From Actinopolyspora alba (lineage in GTDB: Bacteria; Actinomycetota; Actinomycetes; Mycobacteriales; Pseudonocardiaceae), in contig NZ_FOMZ01000006.1 in NCBI RefSeq assembly GCF_900112765.1, positions 1 to 64,000 of the forward strand: DNA of 64,000 nt, given 5' to 3'. Positions 16,906 to 25,359 of the stretch are shown piece after piece. Every line of letters starts with the position of its first letter. Position 1 is the stretch's first letter. The notes below the pieces were generated by a model. The model ran no database searches, was not told where the DNA came from, and was given only the letters and a program-made list of their open reading frames with translations. A program made the position numbers and the translations under genes.

Positions 16906-18525
16906 TCACAGCAGGTCGGGATCCTTATCCGTCAGTTCGCCCGCCAACCACAACCACCTGGTGATACCTAGCTCACGCAGGAATGCCGAGTCGTGGCTGG
17001 CCACCACGAGCGCGCCCTCGTAGCCCGCGAGCGACTCGGCCAATTCGCGGGTACTGGTCATGTCGAGGTTGTTGGTCGGTTCGTCCAGCAACAGCAGTTG
17101 CGGAGCCGGTTGCGCCAGCAGCAGTGCGGCCAGTGCGGCACGGACCCGTTCCCCGCCGGAAAGAGTGCGTACCGGTTGATCCGCCCGCTGTTGCTTGAAC
17201 AGGAAACGTGCCAGCCGGGCCCGGATCTCGTTGTCCGTCGCTTCGGGAGCCAGCCGTGCGACGTTGGCCGCTGCCGAAAGCGATTCGTCGAGCACCTCGT
17301 GGCGCTGCGGCAGGTAGCGCAGCGGCACGCCGACCTCGACAGCACCGTGCTCCACCGGCAACAGCTCGGCCACGGTGTGCAACAGGGTGGATTTACCCGC
17401 GCCGTTCGGCCCGGTCAGCGCCACCCGCTCCGGGCCACGCAGCTCCAGTTCCGGAATCGAGACCCCGTTGCGCAGCTCGGCCTGCCGGACCGAGAGCACT
17501 CGACGGCCGTTGGGTACGGCGGTGGCGGGGAGATCCACCCGAATGTTCTCCTCCTCGCGGACCTGTTCCCGAGCATCCGCCAGCTGTCGCCGAGCCTGTT
17601 CGAGCCGTTGTTCGTGCAGGATCCGATGCCTCCCCGCCGATACCTGCGCGTCCCGTTTTCGTTGCCCCGCCACGATCCGGGGCATGCGGTTCTCGGCGGC
17701 GCTCCGTTCACCCCGCGAACGTCGTTTGTCCGTTTTCTCGCGTGCCTCGACCAGTTCGCGCTTTTGCCGTTTCACGTCGGCCTCGGCCGAGCGCACCGAG
17801 CGTTCGACCGCTTCCCGCTCGGCGGCTACCGCTGCCTCGTAGTCGGCCAGGTTCCCGTTGTAACTGTGCACGGTCGCGTCACGCAGTTCCACGATTCGAT
17901 CCATCAGCCCGAGCAACTCACGGTCGTGACTGACCACGACCAGCGCACCCTCGTAGTAGCGAACCGCTTCGTAGAGCAGGTGCCGTGCCTTTCGGTCGAG
18001 ATCGTTGGTCGGTTCGTCCAGCAGCAGTACTTCCGGCCGTCGCAACAACAGGGCCGCCAAGTGCAGCAGGACGAGCTCCCCGCCGGACAGTTCGCCGAGC
18101 ACGCTGCCGAGCCGGAGATGCCCGAGACCGAATCCGTCCAGCATTCCCAGACAGCGTTCCTCGATGTCCCACTCCTCACCGAGCGCGGTGAAATGCTCCT
18201 CCCGGGCTTCCCCGGACTCGATGGCTCGCAGTGCCGCCAGGCGGGCGGTGACGCCGAGAGCGTCCGCCACACGTGCCGTTTCGTCGAAAGTGAATCGTTG
18301 CGGCAGATAGCCGAGCTCACCGGACGTTCGTACGGTTCCGGATCGAGGGGACAACCCGCCGGTGATCAGTTCCAGCAGGGTGGACTTGCCGGTTCCGTTC
18401 GAACCGACGACTCCGGTTCGTCCCGCTGCCACAGCCCAGTCGAGATCGCGCAGTACTACTGTGCCGTCCGGCCACTCGAAGGAAACGGCGGCGCATCTGA
18501 CGAGAGTCCGGTCGCGTGTGGACAT
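16906..18525 (-). CDS. ABC-F family ATPase (ribosome-associated; possible antibiotic resistance)
   Basis: A 539-residue protein with two ATP-binding cassettes and no transmembrane segments, the ABC-F layout. Walker A motifs are GSNGTGKST (about 42-50) and GPNGAGKST (about 369-377). Signatures are LSGGE in both halves and Walker B motifs read LLLDEPTND and LLLDEPTNN. A charged linker of about 90 residues between the cassettes (VKRQKRELVEAREKTDKRRS) should reach into the ribosomal E/P site. ABC-F proteins either regulate translation or dislodge macrolides, lincosamides or streptogramins; the subclass cannot be fixed by eye. GGAGG precedes the ATG. The divergent neighbour is a macrolide-type glycosyltransferase. 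Confidence 0.9.
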   Translation of the reverse strand: MSTRDRTLVRCAAVSFEWPDGTVVLRDLDWAVAAGRTGVVGSNGTGKSTLLELITGGLSPRSGTVRTSGELGYLPQRFTFDETARVADALGVTARLAALRAIESGEAREEHFTALGEEWDIEERCLGMLDGFGLGHLRLGSVLGELSGGELVLLHLAALLLRRPEVLLLDEPTNDLDRKARHLLYEAVRYYEGALVVVSHDRELLGLMDRIVELRDATVHSYNGNLADYEAAVAAEREAVERSVRSAEADVKRQKRELVEAREKTDKRRSRGERSAAENRMPRIVAGQRKRDAQVSAGRHRILHEQRLEQARRQLADAREQVREEENIRVDLPATAVPNGRRVLSVRQAELRNGVSIPELELRGPERVALTGPNGAGKSTLLHTVAELLPVEHGAVEVGVPLRYLPQRHEVLDESLSAAANVARLAPEATDNEIRARLARFLFKQQRADQPVRTLSGGERVRAALAALLLAQPAPQLLLLDEPTNNLDMTSTRELAESLAGYEGALVVASHDSAFLRELGITRWLWLAGELTDKDPDLL

Positions 18526-18957
18526 GGTTCTGCCTCCAGAGAGATTTCGACTCGATCAGCCGGCGCTTGGAGACACCGCGCCACCACACAACGGGACGGC
18601 CGGAAAGAGGACCGCAACTGGATTCGGGATGGCACACGATCAGAGGTCACGTCACTGCGTACCCGAGGGGAACGCGATGTCTCGAGACCTCAGCGGCGCA
18701 CTTTCCCTCCCCGCGACGGCAGCAGAACCGCCCGGATCATACGTCGTCGCTCGCCGTGTGGACAACCCGATCCGGCACTTCGATCGACTCGGGTGTGGCG
18801 CACGGCCGTGCTGACGCGGAATCCGCGAGGAAACACGCTTCTGGCTGTCCTGTCGTGCTTCGCGGCCCCCGCATCCGAGTGTTGGTTCTCCACTCGAAAA
18901 GTCCATTCTCGTGTGAAAAGATGGCGACATCGTTCTTCGGCTACTAGTTTTGGCAGT
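18526..18957. other. Divergent control region between ABC-F and glycosyltransferase genes
   Basis: About 430 bp. A possible 45-codon frame on the plus strand starts at the ATG near 18677 after GAGGGGAACGCG and ends near 18814. It has no known counterpart and could be a leader peptide or chance. The glycosyltransferase GTG at 18958 has TACTAGT 10-16 bp upstream and no ribosome site, suggesting a leaderless transcript. No classic attenuator was identified on the ABC-F side. Confidence 0.35.
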
Positions 18958-20154
18958 GTGCGCATCCTGTTTTCCGCCATAGCGGCGCACGGGCATTGTT
19001 TTCCGTTGTTGCCTCTCGCCGCGGCGGCACGCGAGGCAGAACACGAAGTGGTCGTGGCCACCGGCGTCGAGCTACGAGCAGCCGTTCACGCGGCGGGTGC
19101 CGAGTTCGTCGAGGCCGGTTTACCCGTCTTCGACGCTCTCGAGTCGGTCGTGGCCAGTGACGACCGCGTCGCGACCGATGACCCAGCCATCCTCGGCGAC
19201 TCAGCCACCCCCGGCGCTCTCCCGGAACAGCAACGTGATCGGGTCGTGGGACAGCTGTTCGGCAGTGTGCTGCCGCGTCGTTTCGTCTCGGACATCCGCA
19301 CTCTGCTGCGCTCCCGTCGATTCGACCTCGTCGTTTACGAAACCGGTAACCCGGGGGCCGCGCTGGCCGCGGAGCTCGAGGGGGTACCGGCTGTTTGCCA
19401 CGGATTCGGTAGGGAACTGGCGGGGGGCTTCGCGGCCACGTTCGGGGGCCCGTTGCTGGAGCTGGCCGATGAACTGGGGGTTTCCGTTCCCGCCGACGAC
19501 CTCGGAACCCTCGGGAACACTTATCTGGACGTTTTCCCACCGTCCCTGCAGGATCCGGCGGTTCTCGCGCTTCCCCAACGTGTCGGTGTACGAGCGAACC
19601 CCTTCGCCGAACCCGGTGAACTACCCGAAGCGGTAACCGCACGACCGCGTGATCGTCCGCTCGTCTATCTGACGCTGGGAACCGCTTTCGGCAGTGCCGA
19701 CGTGTTGCGCACGACCGCGCGAGCGATCGCCGAGTTCGACGTGGACCTGCTCGTCTCCACAGGCCCCAGGGTGCGTACCGAGACGCTCCAAGGTCTGCCG
19801 GACAACGTCACGGTCGGTTCCTGGTTCCCGCAGGCCCATCTGATTCCTTGGCTGGATCTGGCGGTGCATCACGGTGGCGCGGGCACCACACTGACCGCGT
19901 TCGCCGCCGCGGTTCCGCAGTTGCTGCTGCCGCAGGGTGCTGATCAGTTCGACAACGCCGCGAGCGTCGTAACCGCTGGTGCGGGACGCAGCATAATGCC
20001 CGAGGACAACCGTGGGCGGACGGTGGTCACGGCGGTGGAGGAGCTGCTCGGCGATTCGACCGCGGTGAGGGCGGCGCGTTACCTGGCGGCCGAAATGGCC
20101 GCGGCGCCGGATTCCGCCGCTGTGGTGGAACGACTTTCCGAGACGTACGGCTGA
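18958..20154 (+). CDS. GT1-family glycosyltransferase (macrolide glycosyltransferase-like)
   Basis: A 398-residue GT-B fold glycosyltransferase starting VRILFSAIAAHGHCFPLLPLA, the usual acceptor-domain opening of this family. The donor-domain signature is intact near the C-terminus: VGSWFPQAHLIPWLDLAVHHGGAGTTLTA (in two parts, about 305-334), followed by PQLLLPQGADQFDNA. Relatives attach sugars to macrolides, glycopeptide aglycones or polyketides, either to build or to inactivate them. The start is GTG at 18958 because the family N-terminus begins there; an open frame extending far upstream is antisense to the ABC-F gene. Paired divergently with ABC-F, a resistance role like the oleandomycin glycosyltransferases is possible but inferred. 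Confidence 0.85.
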   Translation: MRILFSAIAAHGHCFPLLPLAAAAREAEHEVVVATGVELRAAVHAAGAEFVEAGLPVFDALESVVASDDRVATDDPAILGDSATPGALPEQQRDRVVGQLFGSVLPRRFVSDIRTLLRSRRFDLVVYETGNPGAALAAELEGVPAVCHGFGRELAGGFAATFGGPLLELADELGVSVPADDLGTLGNTYLDVFPPSLQDPAVLALPQRVGVRANPFAEPGELPEAVTARPRDRPLVYLTLGTAFGSADVLRTTARAIAEFDVDLLVSTGPRVRTETLQGLPDNVTVGSWFPQAHLIPWLDLAVHHGGAGTTLTAFAAAVPQLLLPQGADQFDNAASVVTAGAGRSIMPEDNRGRTVVTAVEELLGDSTAVRAARYLAAEMAAAPDSAAVVERLSETYG

Positions 20155-20378
20155 GGCGAGCGGGGACCTCGCGGTTCGGTTCAGTACGGACTCGAAGGCG
20201 GGACGAACCCGTGTGATGAAACTCATCGCACGTTTTCGCTCGTTGTCAGTCGGTGTCGTGGCCCACCTCGTGGGCGCGTTCTGCCCGTATCACGCGCGGA
20301 CACGGAGAGTGTTCACCTCGCCTGTGCCTGTTCGGCCGTTGGTTCTTCCTATCCGTCGGCAGTACAGTGAAAATATTT

Positions 20379-20396
20379 AAACCGCTTAGTTGGTTT
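20379..20396. promoter_or_regulatory. ARE-like gamma-butyrolactone receptor site
   Basis: An 18-bp inverted repeat, AAACC-N8-GGTTT centred on TA, lies 28-45 bp upstream of the first receptor-type regulator. It matches the site in the afsA promoter at most positions (common pattern AAACCG..TA...GGTyT). Receptors of this family typically repress their own gene from such autoregulatory elements. Confidence 0.6.
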
Positions 20397-20423
20397 TATT
20401 AGAGACGAGACAGGGAGCATGTC

Positions 20424-21113
20424 GTGATGGCGATGAGGCAGGAGCGGGCCGAGCAGACCCGCTGTCGGGTGGTGCACGCCGCTGCCGAGGTGGTCGAACG
20501 CGACGGTGTGCGGGACGCGACACTGACTCGCATCGTGGCGGTTGCCGGCGTCTCGAAGGGGGCACTGTACTTCCATTTCGACACCAAGGAGCAGCTCGCG
20601 GACGCCGTTTACGAGGCCGGGATCGCGAGACTCGGGAAAGTGGTGGCCGAGAACTATCGCTGGTACCACTCGGCGCTGGACACGCTGGCTCTGTTGTGTG
20701 GCGCCCTCGTGCGTACTCTCCGCCGTGACGTCGTTGCCCGTGCGATGATCAGACTGGCGCGGGAGACGGATGTCAGTAGCCGGTTGTCGGGTGATCCGTA
20801 CCACCACTGGTGGCTGGTCGTGTATCGCTTGTTGGTGCGAGCTCGTAACCAGCGCGAGGTGCCCAGCGGTATGGACCTCGAGGCGGGGGCCGGTCTGTTG
20901 GTCTCGGCCACGGTGGGCCTGGAGATCCTGGCGCGAAACAATCCCGCATGGTGGAACGAGGGGAGTGTGGACCGCATCTGGCACATGCTGTTGCATGTGC
21001 GCGAGCAGGCGGTCGCGGTCACTGACTCTTCGGAGGAAGTGCTGTCCCAGTGGTGGCTCGGTTCCGAGGCGCACAGTGGCTCAGCACTGAAAAGTACCGC
21101 CCGGTTGGATTGA
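20424..21113 (+). CDS. TetR-family regulator, gamma-butyrolactone receptor type
   Basis: A 229-residue TetR-family protein. The N-terminal HTH has the receptor-type sequence RQERAEQTRCRVVHAAAEVV, then IVAVAGVSKGALYFHFDTKEQLADAV, very close to ArpA/ScbR. The ligand domain carries tryptophans at about 129-130 (HHWWLVVY), where ArpA has the Trp that closes over the signal. A C-terminal tail of about 30 residues follows. The start is GTG at 20424, six bases after GGGAG; ATG codons at 20427 and 20433 are alternatives. An ARE-like palindrome covers its promoter. A second receptor-type gene follows 83 bp downstream, so one of the pair may be a pseudo-receptor that does not bind the signal. Confidence 0.85.
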   Translation: MMAMRQERAEQTRCRVVHAAAEVVERDGVRDATLTRIVAVAGVSKGALYFHFDTKEQLADAVYEAGIARLGKVVAENYRWYHSALDTLALLCGALVRTLRRDVVARAMIRLARETDVSSRLSGDPYHHWWLVVYRLLVRARNQREVPSGMDLEAGAGLLVSATVGLEILARNNPAWWNEGSVDRIWHMLLHVREQAVAVTDSSEEVLSQWWLGSEAHSGSALKSTARLD

Positions 21114-21196
21114 TATGTTGACCGAAACAGTGAATCCGACGTGTCCCGGTCGTTGACACGGGATGTCGGTGGTCCGGCAACGTACTGGAGGAGAGC

Positions 21197-21859
21197 TTGG
21201 TTAAGCAGGAACGCGCGGTGCGGACGAGGGCCCTGGTGCTGCGGGCCGGGGCCGAGGTGATCGCCGCACGTGGTTACGAAGGGGCTACGATCGCGGAGAT
21301 CCTCGATCACGCCGGGGTGACCAAGGGGGCGATGTATTTCCACTTCCCGTCCAAGCAGGCGTTGGCCGAGGCCGTGATCGAGGAGCAGACCAACATATCG
21401 ACCGTGCCGGTGACGAGTTCGCGGTTGCAGGACGCGGTCGATCTCTCGCAGCGCGTGGCCCGGGCGTTGCAGTCCGATCCGTTGCTGCAGGCGGGTACGC
21501 GAATCGCCGTGGAGACGGGGTTCGCCGAGGAACCGATCGTTCCGTACCAGCAGTGGACCAGTGTGTTCCGTTCGATGTTCTCCTCCGCCAAGGAGATCGG
21601 GGAAGTGCTGCCCTCCGTCGACCCGGTGGAGACCGCGGAGATGTTCGTCGCCTCCTACTTGGGCGTTCAGCTGTTCTCACAGGCCGCCACCAACCGCGAG
21701 GACGTGTGTGAACGGGTCGCCACGTTGTGGCGTCATCTGCTGCCCGGAATCGCGACCCCGGGGGTGCTGGCACGAATCGAACCGGACGGTGTCGGTGATC
21801 TCGACGACTTCGGTGGTATTCCCCAGCAGCACGAGGCCACCGACATCGCGTCCTCGTGA
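21197..21859 (+). CDS. TetR-family gamma-butyrolactone receptor (ScbR/ArpA type)
   Basis: A 220-residue ScbR/ArpA-type receptor. The DNA-binding region reads KQERAVRTRALVLRAGAEVI, then ILDHAGVTKGAMYFHFPSKQALAEAV. A single Trp near residue 120 (PYQQWTSVF) fits the position of the ligand-contacting Trp119 of ArpA. The start is TTG at 21197, directly after GGAGGAGAGC, a nearly ideal ribosome site; no ATG or GTG lies near. It follows the first receptor-type gene in the same direction and faces the MDR reductase gene, with only 37 bp between the two stops. Of the two regulators this one has the cleaner receptor signature, so it is the better candidate for the true signal sensor. Confidence 0.88.
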   Translation: MVKQERAVRTRALVLRAGAEVIAARGYEGATIAEILDHAGVTKGAMYFHFPSKQALAEAVIEEQTNISTVPVTSSRLQDAVDLSQRVARALQSDPLLQAGTRIAVETGFAEEPIVPYQQWTSVFRSMFSSAKEIGEVLPSVDPVETAEMFVASYLGVQLFSQAATNREDVCERVATLWRHLLPGIATPGVLARIEPDGVGDLDDFGGIPQQHEATDIASS

Positions 21860-21896
21860 TCCCTCTGTTCCTGAGCGCCTTCCCGCGGCGGAGTTC

Positions 21897-22943
21897 TCAG
21901 AGCTCCACCAGTACGGTCCCCATGTGTTCGCCGGCTACGAGTTCACGAAGTGCTTCGGGGGCTCGTTCGAGTCCGTGCAGTCTGGTGTGCGGAAAGCTGA
22001 AAACCCCTTCGGCGAGACCGTCCACGAACACGCGGGTCCACTCCCGTTCCGCGTCCTCGTGATCCCGTAGCGAGACACCCCGGATTTCCATCCTCCGCCT
22101 GATCAGCAGCGCGGAGTCCAAGCGGGTCGGTGCGCTGAGTCCGTCCCCACCGAGTTGGCCCGACAGTGCTCCCAGCAATGCCACACGTGCCCCGGTGTTG
22201 GCGTTTTCCACCGCGGCTTCGAGCTGTTCGCCGCCCACGGTGTCGCAGACGACATCCAGACCCTCCGGTGCGGCCAGTCGCAGTTGATCCGTGACAGTGG
22301 CCTCGTTCCGCATTACGAGTTCGTCGTAACCGAGTTCTCGACGCAGTCGGTCGGCCTTCTCCGGTGAGCCGGTGCTTCCCAGTACTCGTTTCGCGCCGAG
22401 GTGTCGCGCGATCTGTCCGGCCAGAGTTCCGAGGCCACCGGCCGCCCCGCTCACGAAGACCGTGTCCCCGCTTCCGACCCGCGCGACCCTGCGCAACGCG
22501 GCCCAGGCGGGAGCACCGTGCGAGAGCAGCGCGCCCGGGTCGTGTGCGTCGGTGAGTTCGATCGACTCGACCGCCGTCGTTTCCAGCAGTGCGTAGTCGC
22601 GCCAACCCAGTCCGTGCTTTACCAGGGCACCGGGCTCGATACCGCTCGCCGGTCCCGCGGTCACGACCTCGCCGATGGCGGCACCCCACAGTGGACTCCC
22701 CCGCCGATAGGAAGGTACCGGGAGTTCCTCGGCGACCATCATGGTGCACATCGCCGCCGTCACCGCCATGAGCCTGTTGCGCACCAGAACTTCGCCGGGC
22801 CCGGGGCGAGGCACCGCCGTGGTGATCACGCGGAAATGCTCCGAGGTGAGTGGCATTCCCGTCGCATCGCCGAGATGTACTTCCCGGTTCGGTTCCGCGG
22901 GCACGAGCGTTGGTTCGGAAGTCACCGCAACACCACCAATCAT
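21897..22943 (-). CDS. MDR-family NADP-dependent oxidoreductase
   Basis: A 348-residue medium-chain dehydrogenase/reductase of the leukotriene-B4/quinone-reductase branch. The GroES-like N-terminal part (EVLVRNRLMAVTA) precedes a Rossmann region with VFVSGAAGGLGTLAGQIARHLGAKRVLGSTGS-type sequence (about 165-195), followed by DVVCDTVGGEQLEAAV. There are no structural zinc cysteines, so it is a zinc-independent enoyl or quinone reductase. It is divergent from the AfsA-family gene and shares its promoter with two ARE-like sites. Gamma-butyrolactone synthesis needs a butenolide reduction (BprA in S. griseus), and this enzyme could supply it, although that is inferred. Start: ATG at 22943; a GTG at about 22922 is possible. 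Confidence 0.8.
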   Translation of the reverse strand: MIGGVAVTSEPTLVPAEPNREVHLGDATGMPLTSEHFRVITTAVPRPGPGEVLVRNRLMAVTAAMCTMMVAEELPVPSYRRGSPLWGAAIGEVVTAGPASGIEPGALVKHGLGWRDYALLETTAVESIELTDAHDPGALLSHGAPAWAALRRVARVGSGDTVFVSGAAGGLGTLAGQIARHLGAKRVLGSTGSPEKADRLRRELGYDELVMRNEATVTDQLRLAAPEGLDVVCDTVGGEQLEAAVENANTGARVALLGALSGQLGGDGLSAPTRLDSALLIRRRMEIRGVSLRDHEDAEREWTRVFVDGLAEGVFSFPHTRLHGLERAPEALRELVAGEHMGTVLVEL

Positions 22944-23016
22944 AGTCGAACCGGCGAGTCCGAACGGCGAGCCGGCTGACCGAAGTTTCCCTCCAAGACT
23001 ACTCACTACACTCTTG

Positions 23017-23038
23017 AAAAACCGACTAACCGGTCTCT
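23017..23038. promoter_or_regulatory. ARE-like site 1 in the reductase/afsA divergent promoter
   Basis: The core ACCG-N6-CGGT is centred on TA at 23027-23028 and flanked by A-rich and pyrimidine-rich arms. Over 18 bp it aligns with the site upstream of the first receptor gene (both begin AAACCG and share TA at the centre and GGT.T at the end). It lies 62-83 bp before the AfsA-family start. Confidence 0.6.
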
Positions 23039-23055
23039 ATGCTCAGCAAGGGGGA

Positions 23056-23077
23056 TTTCAAACCGCACGGTAGGTAT
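23056..23077. promoter_or_regulatory. ARE-like site 2 close to the afsA start
   Basis: Two imperfect 10-bp arms, TTTCAAACCG and CGGTAGGTAT, surround a 2-bp centre. On the minus strand it reads ATACCTACCG..., which looks like half-sites of Streptomyces autoregulatory elements. Centre-to-centre distance from site 1 is 39 bp. It ends 23 bp before the AfsA-family ATG, where a bound receptor would block transcription. Confidence 0.5.
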
Positions 23078-23099
23078 CTTTAATGCTGTGGAGGGCCTT

Positions 23100-24059
23100 A
23101 TGACCAGCAGTATCGTCGCCGACACCGTCACCGAAGAGTCCCGTGAGCAACCAACCGTCTCGTTCGAGCAGAGTCTGCCACGTCGCTGGGTCCATCGTGC
23201 CGCGAACACCGAGGTTCTGGTTACCAGTTTCGGTGAACGCGGCGAGAACGATTTCGTGCTGGGGGCACAGTTACCTCGTGCACACGCCCTTTACGGGCCG
23301 GTCGCGGGTGGTCACGATCCTCTCCTGTTCGCGGAGGCGGCGCGGCAGGCAGGGTTGGTCGTGGGACACGTCGGCTTCGGTGTTCCCTACGGGCACCAGT
23401 TCATAATGGACACATTGGATTACGAGGTGGAGCCGGAAGCGCTTCGTCTCGCCGATACTCCCGCCCAGATCGTACTGGAAATTCACTGCGAAAACGTCAA
23501 ACGGCGTGGTAAGACATTCGCCGGGGCGAATATGCACGTGCACGGATATCGTGACGGGGTGTTCGTCGGGAGGGTCACGCTGCCGTACAGTTGCATATCC
23601 CCCGCGGCTTACGCGCGAATTCGGGCAGGCTGTGACGACTTCACCGATACGGCGGATCAGGCGGAACTTCCGGAGCCCGTTCCGCCGTGGCGGGTGGGTC
23701 GTGATTGTCCTTCCGACGTGCTGCTGGCGCCGACGTCTCACGAACGTACCTGGTTGCTGCGGGACGGACGTACGCATCCGGTGCTGTTCGATCACCCGGT
23801 CGATCATGTTCCGGGAATGACCGCTCTGGAAGCGGCGCGCCAAGCCGTACGTTCCGAATTCTGCCCGGACACGGTGCTGCCGGTGGGTATGCGAACCCGC
23901 TTCCACAATTACATCGAGTTGGGACGGTCGTGTTTCGTGCGGGTCCACGACGAGCCGATCGCGGGGGACACCGTGCGGGTGACTCTGGAACAGGAAGGGC
24001 GGGTCGCGGTGGACTCGACCGTACTGGTCCGGCGATTGTCCGACGAAACGAGGCGATGA
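23100..24059 (+). CDS. AfsA-family gamma-butyrolactone (A-factor) biosynthesis protein
   Basis: A 319-residue AfsA/ScbA homologue with the two tandem hotdog-like domains of this family. The first (about 20-170) contains HRAANTEVLVTSF, PRAHALYGPVAGGHDPLLFAEAARQ (in two parts) and GVPYGHQFIMDTLDYE. The second (about 200-315) contains LLRDGRTHPVLFDHPVDHVPGM and ALEAARQA. AfsA joins a beta-keto acyl chain to dihydroxyacetone phosphate, the key step in making gamma-butyrolactone autoregulators. GGAGG lies just before the ATG at 23100; the in-frame GTG at 23088 is less likely. The promoter region holds two ARE-like palindromes shared with the divergent reductase. Receptor, synthase and a possible reductase within 4 kb make a complete signalling cassette. 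Confidence 0.93.
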   Translation: MTSSIVADTVTEESREQPTVSFEQSLPRRWVHRAANTEVLVTSFGERGENDFVLGAQLPRAHALYGPVAGGHDPLLFAEAARQAGLVVGHVGFGVPYGHQFIMDTLDYEVEPEALRLADTPAQIVLEIHCENVKRRGKTFAGANMHVHGYRDGVFVGRVTLPYSCISPAAYARIRAGCDDFTDTADQAELPEPVPPWRVGRDCPSDVLLAPTSHERTWLLRDGRTHPVLFDHPVDHVPGMTALEAARQAVRSEFCPDTVLPVGMRTRFHNYIELGRSCFVRVHDEPIAGDTVRVTLEQEGRVAVDSTVLVRRLSDETRR

Positions 24060-24228
24060 TCGATCGCAAGGCTCCGCGGCAGAGTTCGTTCGGGTGGTCG
24101 GGTGCGCCGCCCACCCCGTCGCGGTCCTGCCTTGTCGCGTCGAGGGCGCGGGAGCGTCCTTCGATGCGGCGGGAAGAACTCACGGGCGCGCTCAGCAGCG
24201 GCCGTGTGGCGGAGTTGTCCGGGAAAGA

Positions 24229-24258
24229 CTTGGCAAACCGCGCAGTCGGTTTGCCAAG
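24229..24258. terminator. Strong hairpin between afsA and the ebo-linked operon
   Basis: CTTGGCAAACCG (24229-24240) and its exact complement (24247-24258) enclose a 6-nt loop, with TCGGTTTTGGGG following on the plus strand. It lies between convergent transcripts and probably stops both. The rest of 24060-24324 has no credible gene. Confidence 0.75.
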
Positions 24259-24324
24259 TCGGTTTTGGGGCTGGTTTTACCGGAAGTGGCGACTGACAGT
24301 TTTCGCCAAGTGAAATCGAGGGCC

Positions 24325-25335
24325 CTACTGCTGCTCGGAACCGAAAGCGGCATCGAAAGACGTCGCAGGCGGAGTGAAGTTCAGGTTCCGCACGAATTCC
24401 AGCGCTTCGGGAGCGCCCCGTAGCCGATCCATGCCCGCGTCCTCCCATTCGATGGAAATCGGACCGTCGTAGCCGATCGCGTTGAGCGTGCGGAAGCAGT
24501 CCTCCCAGGGGACGTGGCCGTGCCCGGTGGACACGAAATCCCAGCCACGCCTGGGGTCTCCCCAGGGGAGGTGTGAGCCGAGCACTCCACTGCGGCCGTC
24601 ATTGCTCCTGACACGGGCCTCCTTGCAGTCGACGTGCAGGATTCGGTCCTGAAAGTCCCACAGAAAAGTCACCGGATCGAAGCCCTGCCAAACGTAATGC
24701 GAGGGGTCGAAGTTCAGTCCGAGTGCGGGCCGGTGGTCCACCGCTTCGAGGGTGCGAACCGTGGTCCAGTAGTCGTAGGCGATCTCGGTGGGATGGACCT
24801 CCAACGCGAACCGGACACCACACTCGTCGAACACGTCGAGAATGGGGTTCCAGCGGTCGGCGAACTCCTGGTAGCCACGCTGCACCATTTCGTCGGGAGT
24901 CGGCGGGAACATCGCCACCGTGTACCAGATCGGAGAGCCGGTGAAACCGACGACTTTGTCCACACCGAACTCGGCCGCGGCTCTCGCCGTGTCCCGCATC
25001 CGTTCCGCGGCACGTTGTCGAACACCTTCGGGGTCACCGTCCCCCCAGATCTCCGGGGGAAGGATGTTGCGGTGTCGTTCGTCGATCGGATAATCGCAGG
25101 TGGCCTGTCCGAGCAGGTGGTTCGACAGCACCCAGCAGTTCAGGTCGTGCTTTTCCAACACCTCTCGTTTCCGCCGCACGTAGTCCTTTTCCGCGAGTGC
25201 CCTGTCCACTTCGAAGTGATCACCCCAGCAGGCGATCTCCAGGCCGTCGTATCCCCATTCCGAGGCGAGCCTGGCCACGTCCTCGAACGGCAGGTCGGCC
25301 CACTGGCCGGTGAACAGTGTGATCGGTCGGGGCAT
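24325..25335 (-). CDS. Sugar phosphate isomerase/epimerase (xylose-isomerase-like TIM barrel)
   Basis: A 336-residue AP-endonuclease-2-type TIM barrel starting [20 protein letters not shown]. Likely metal-binding positions are the Glu in [13 protein letters not shown], the Asp/His in [14 protein letters not shown], the His/Asp in ILHVDCKEA and the Glu in [13 protein letters not shown]. Such enzymes isomerise or epimerise keto-sugars or cyclitols such as inosose. The second of two close ATG codons (25335) is chosen because GGAAAGG is then at proper spacing. It is the last gene of the long minus-strand block, 24 bp after the EboF-like gene. There is no signal peptide, so it is cytoplasmic. The substrate is unknown. 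Confidence 0.85.
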   Translation of the reverse strand: MPRPITLFTGQWADLPFEDVARLASEWGYDGLEIACWGDHFEVDRALAEKDYVRRKREVLEKHDLNCWVLSNHLLGQATCDYPIDERHRNILPPEIWGDGDPEGVRQRAAERMRDTARAAAEFGVDKVVGFTGSPIWYTVAMFPPTPDEMVQRGYQEFADRWNPILDVFDECGVRFALEVHPTEIAYDYWTTVRTLEAVDHRPALGLNFDPSHYVWQGFDPVTFLWDFQDRILHVDCKEARVRSNDGRSGVLGSHLPWGDPRRGWDFVSTGHGHVPWEDCFRTLNAIGYDGPISIEWEDAGMDRLRGAPEALEFVRNLNFTPPATSFDAAFGSEQQ

Positions 25336-25359
25336 GATCATCCTTTCCCGTGGTGGTGT

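Noticed and set aside
18677-18814. 45-codon frame as an attenuator leader for the ABC-F gene
   Set aside because: It is on the plus strand, away from the ABC-F direction. At most it could be a leader of the glycosyltransferase transcript, and no homologue is known.
16993-20154. Open frame of 1053 codons on the plus strand
   Set aside because: Its first two thirds are antisense to the ABC-F gene. Only the end, from the GTG at 18958, is the real glycosyltransferase.
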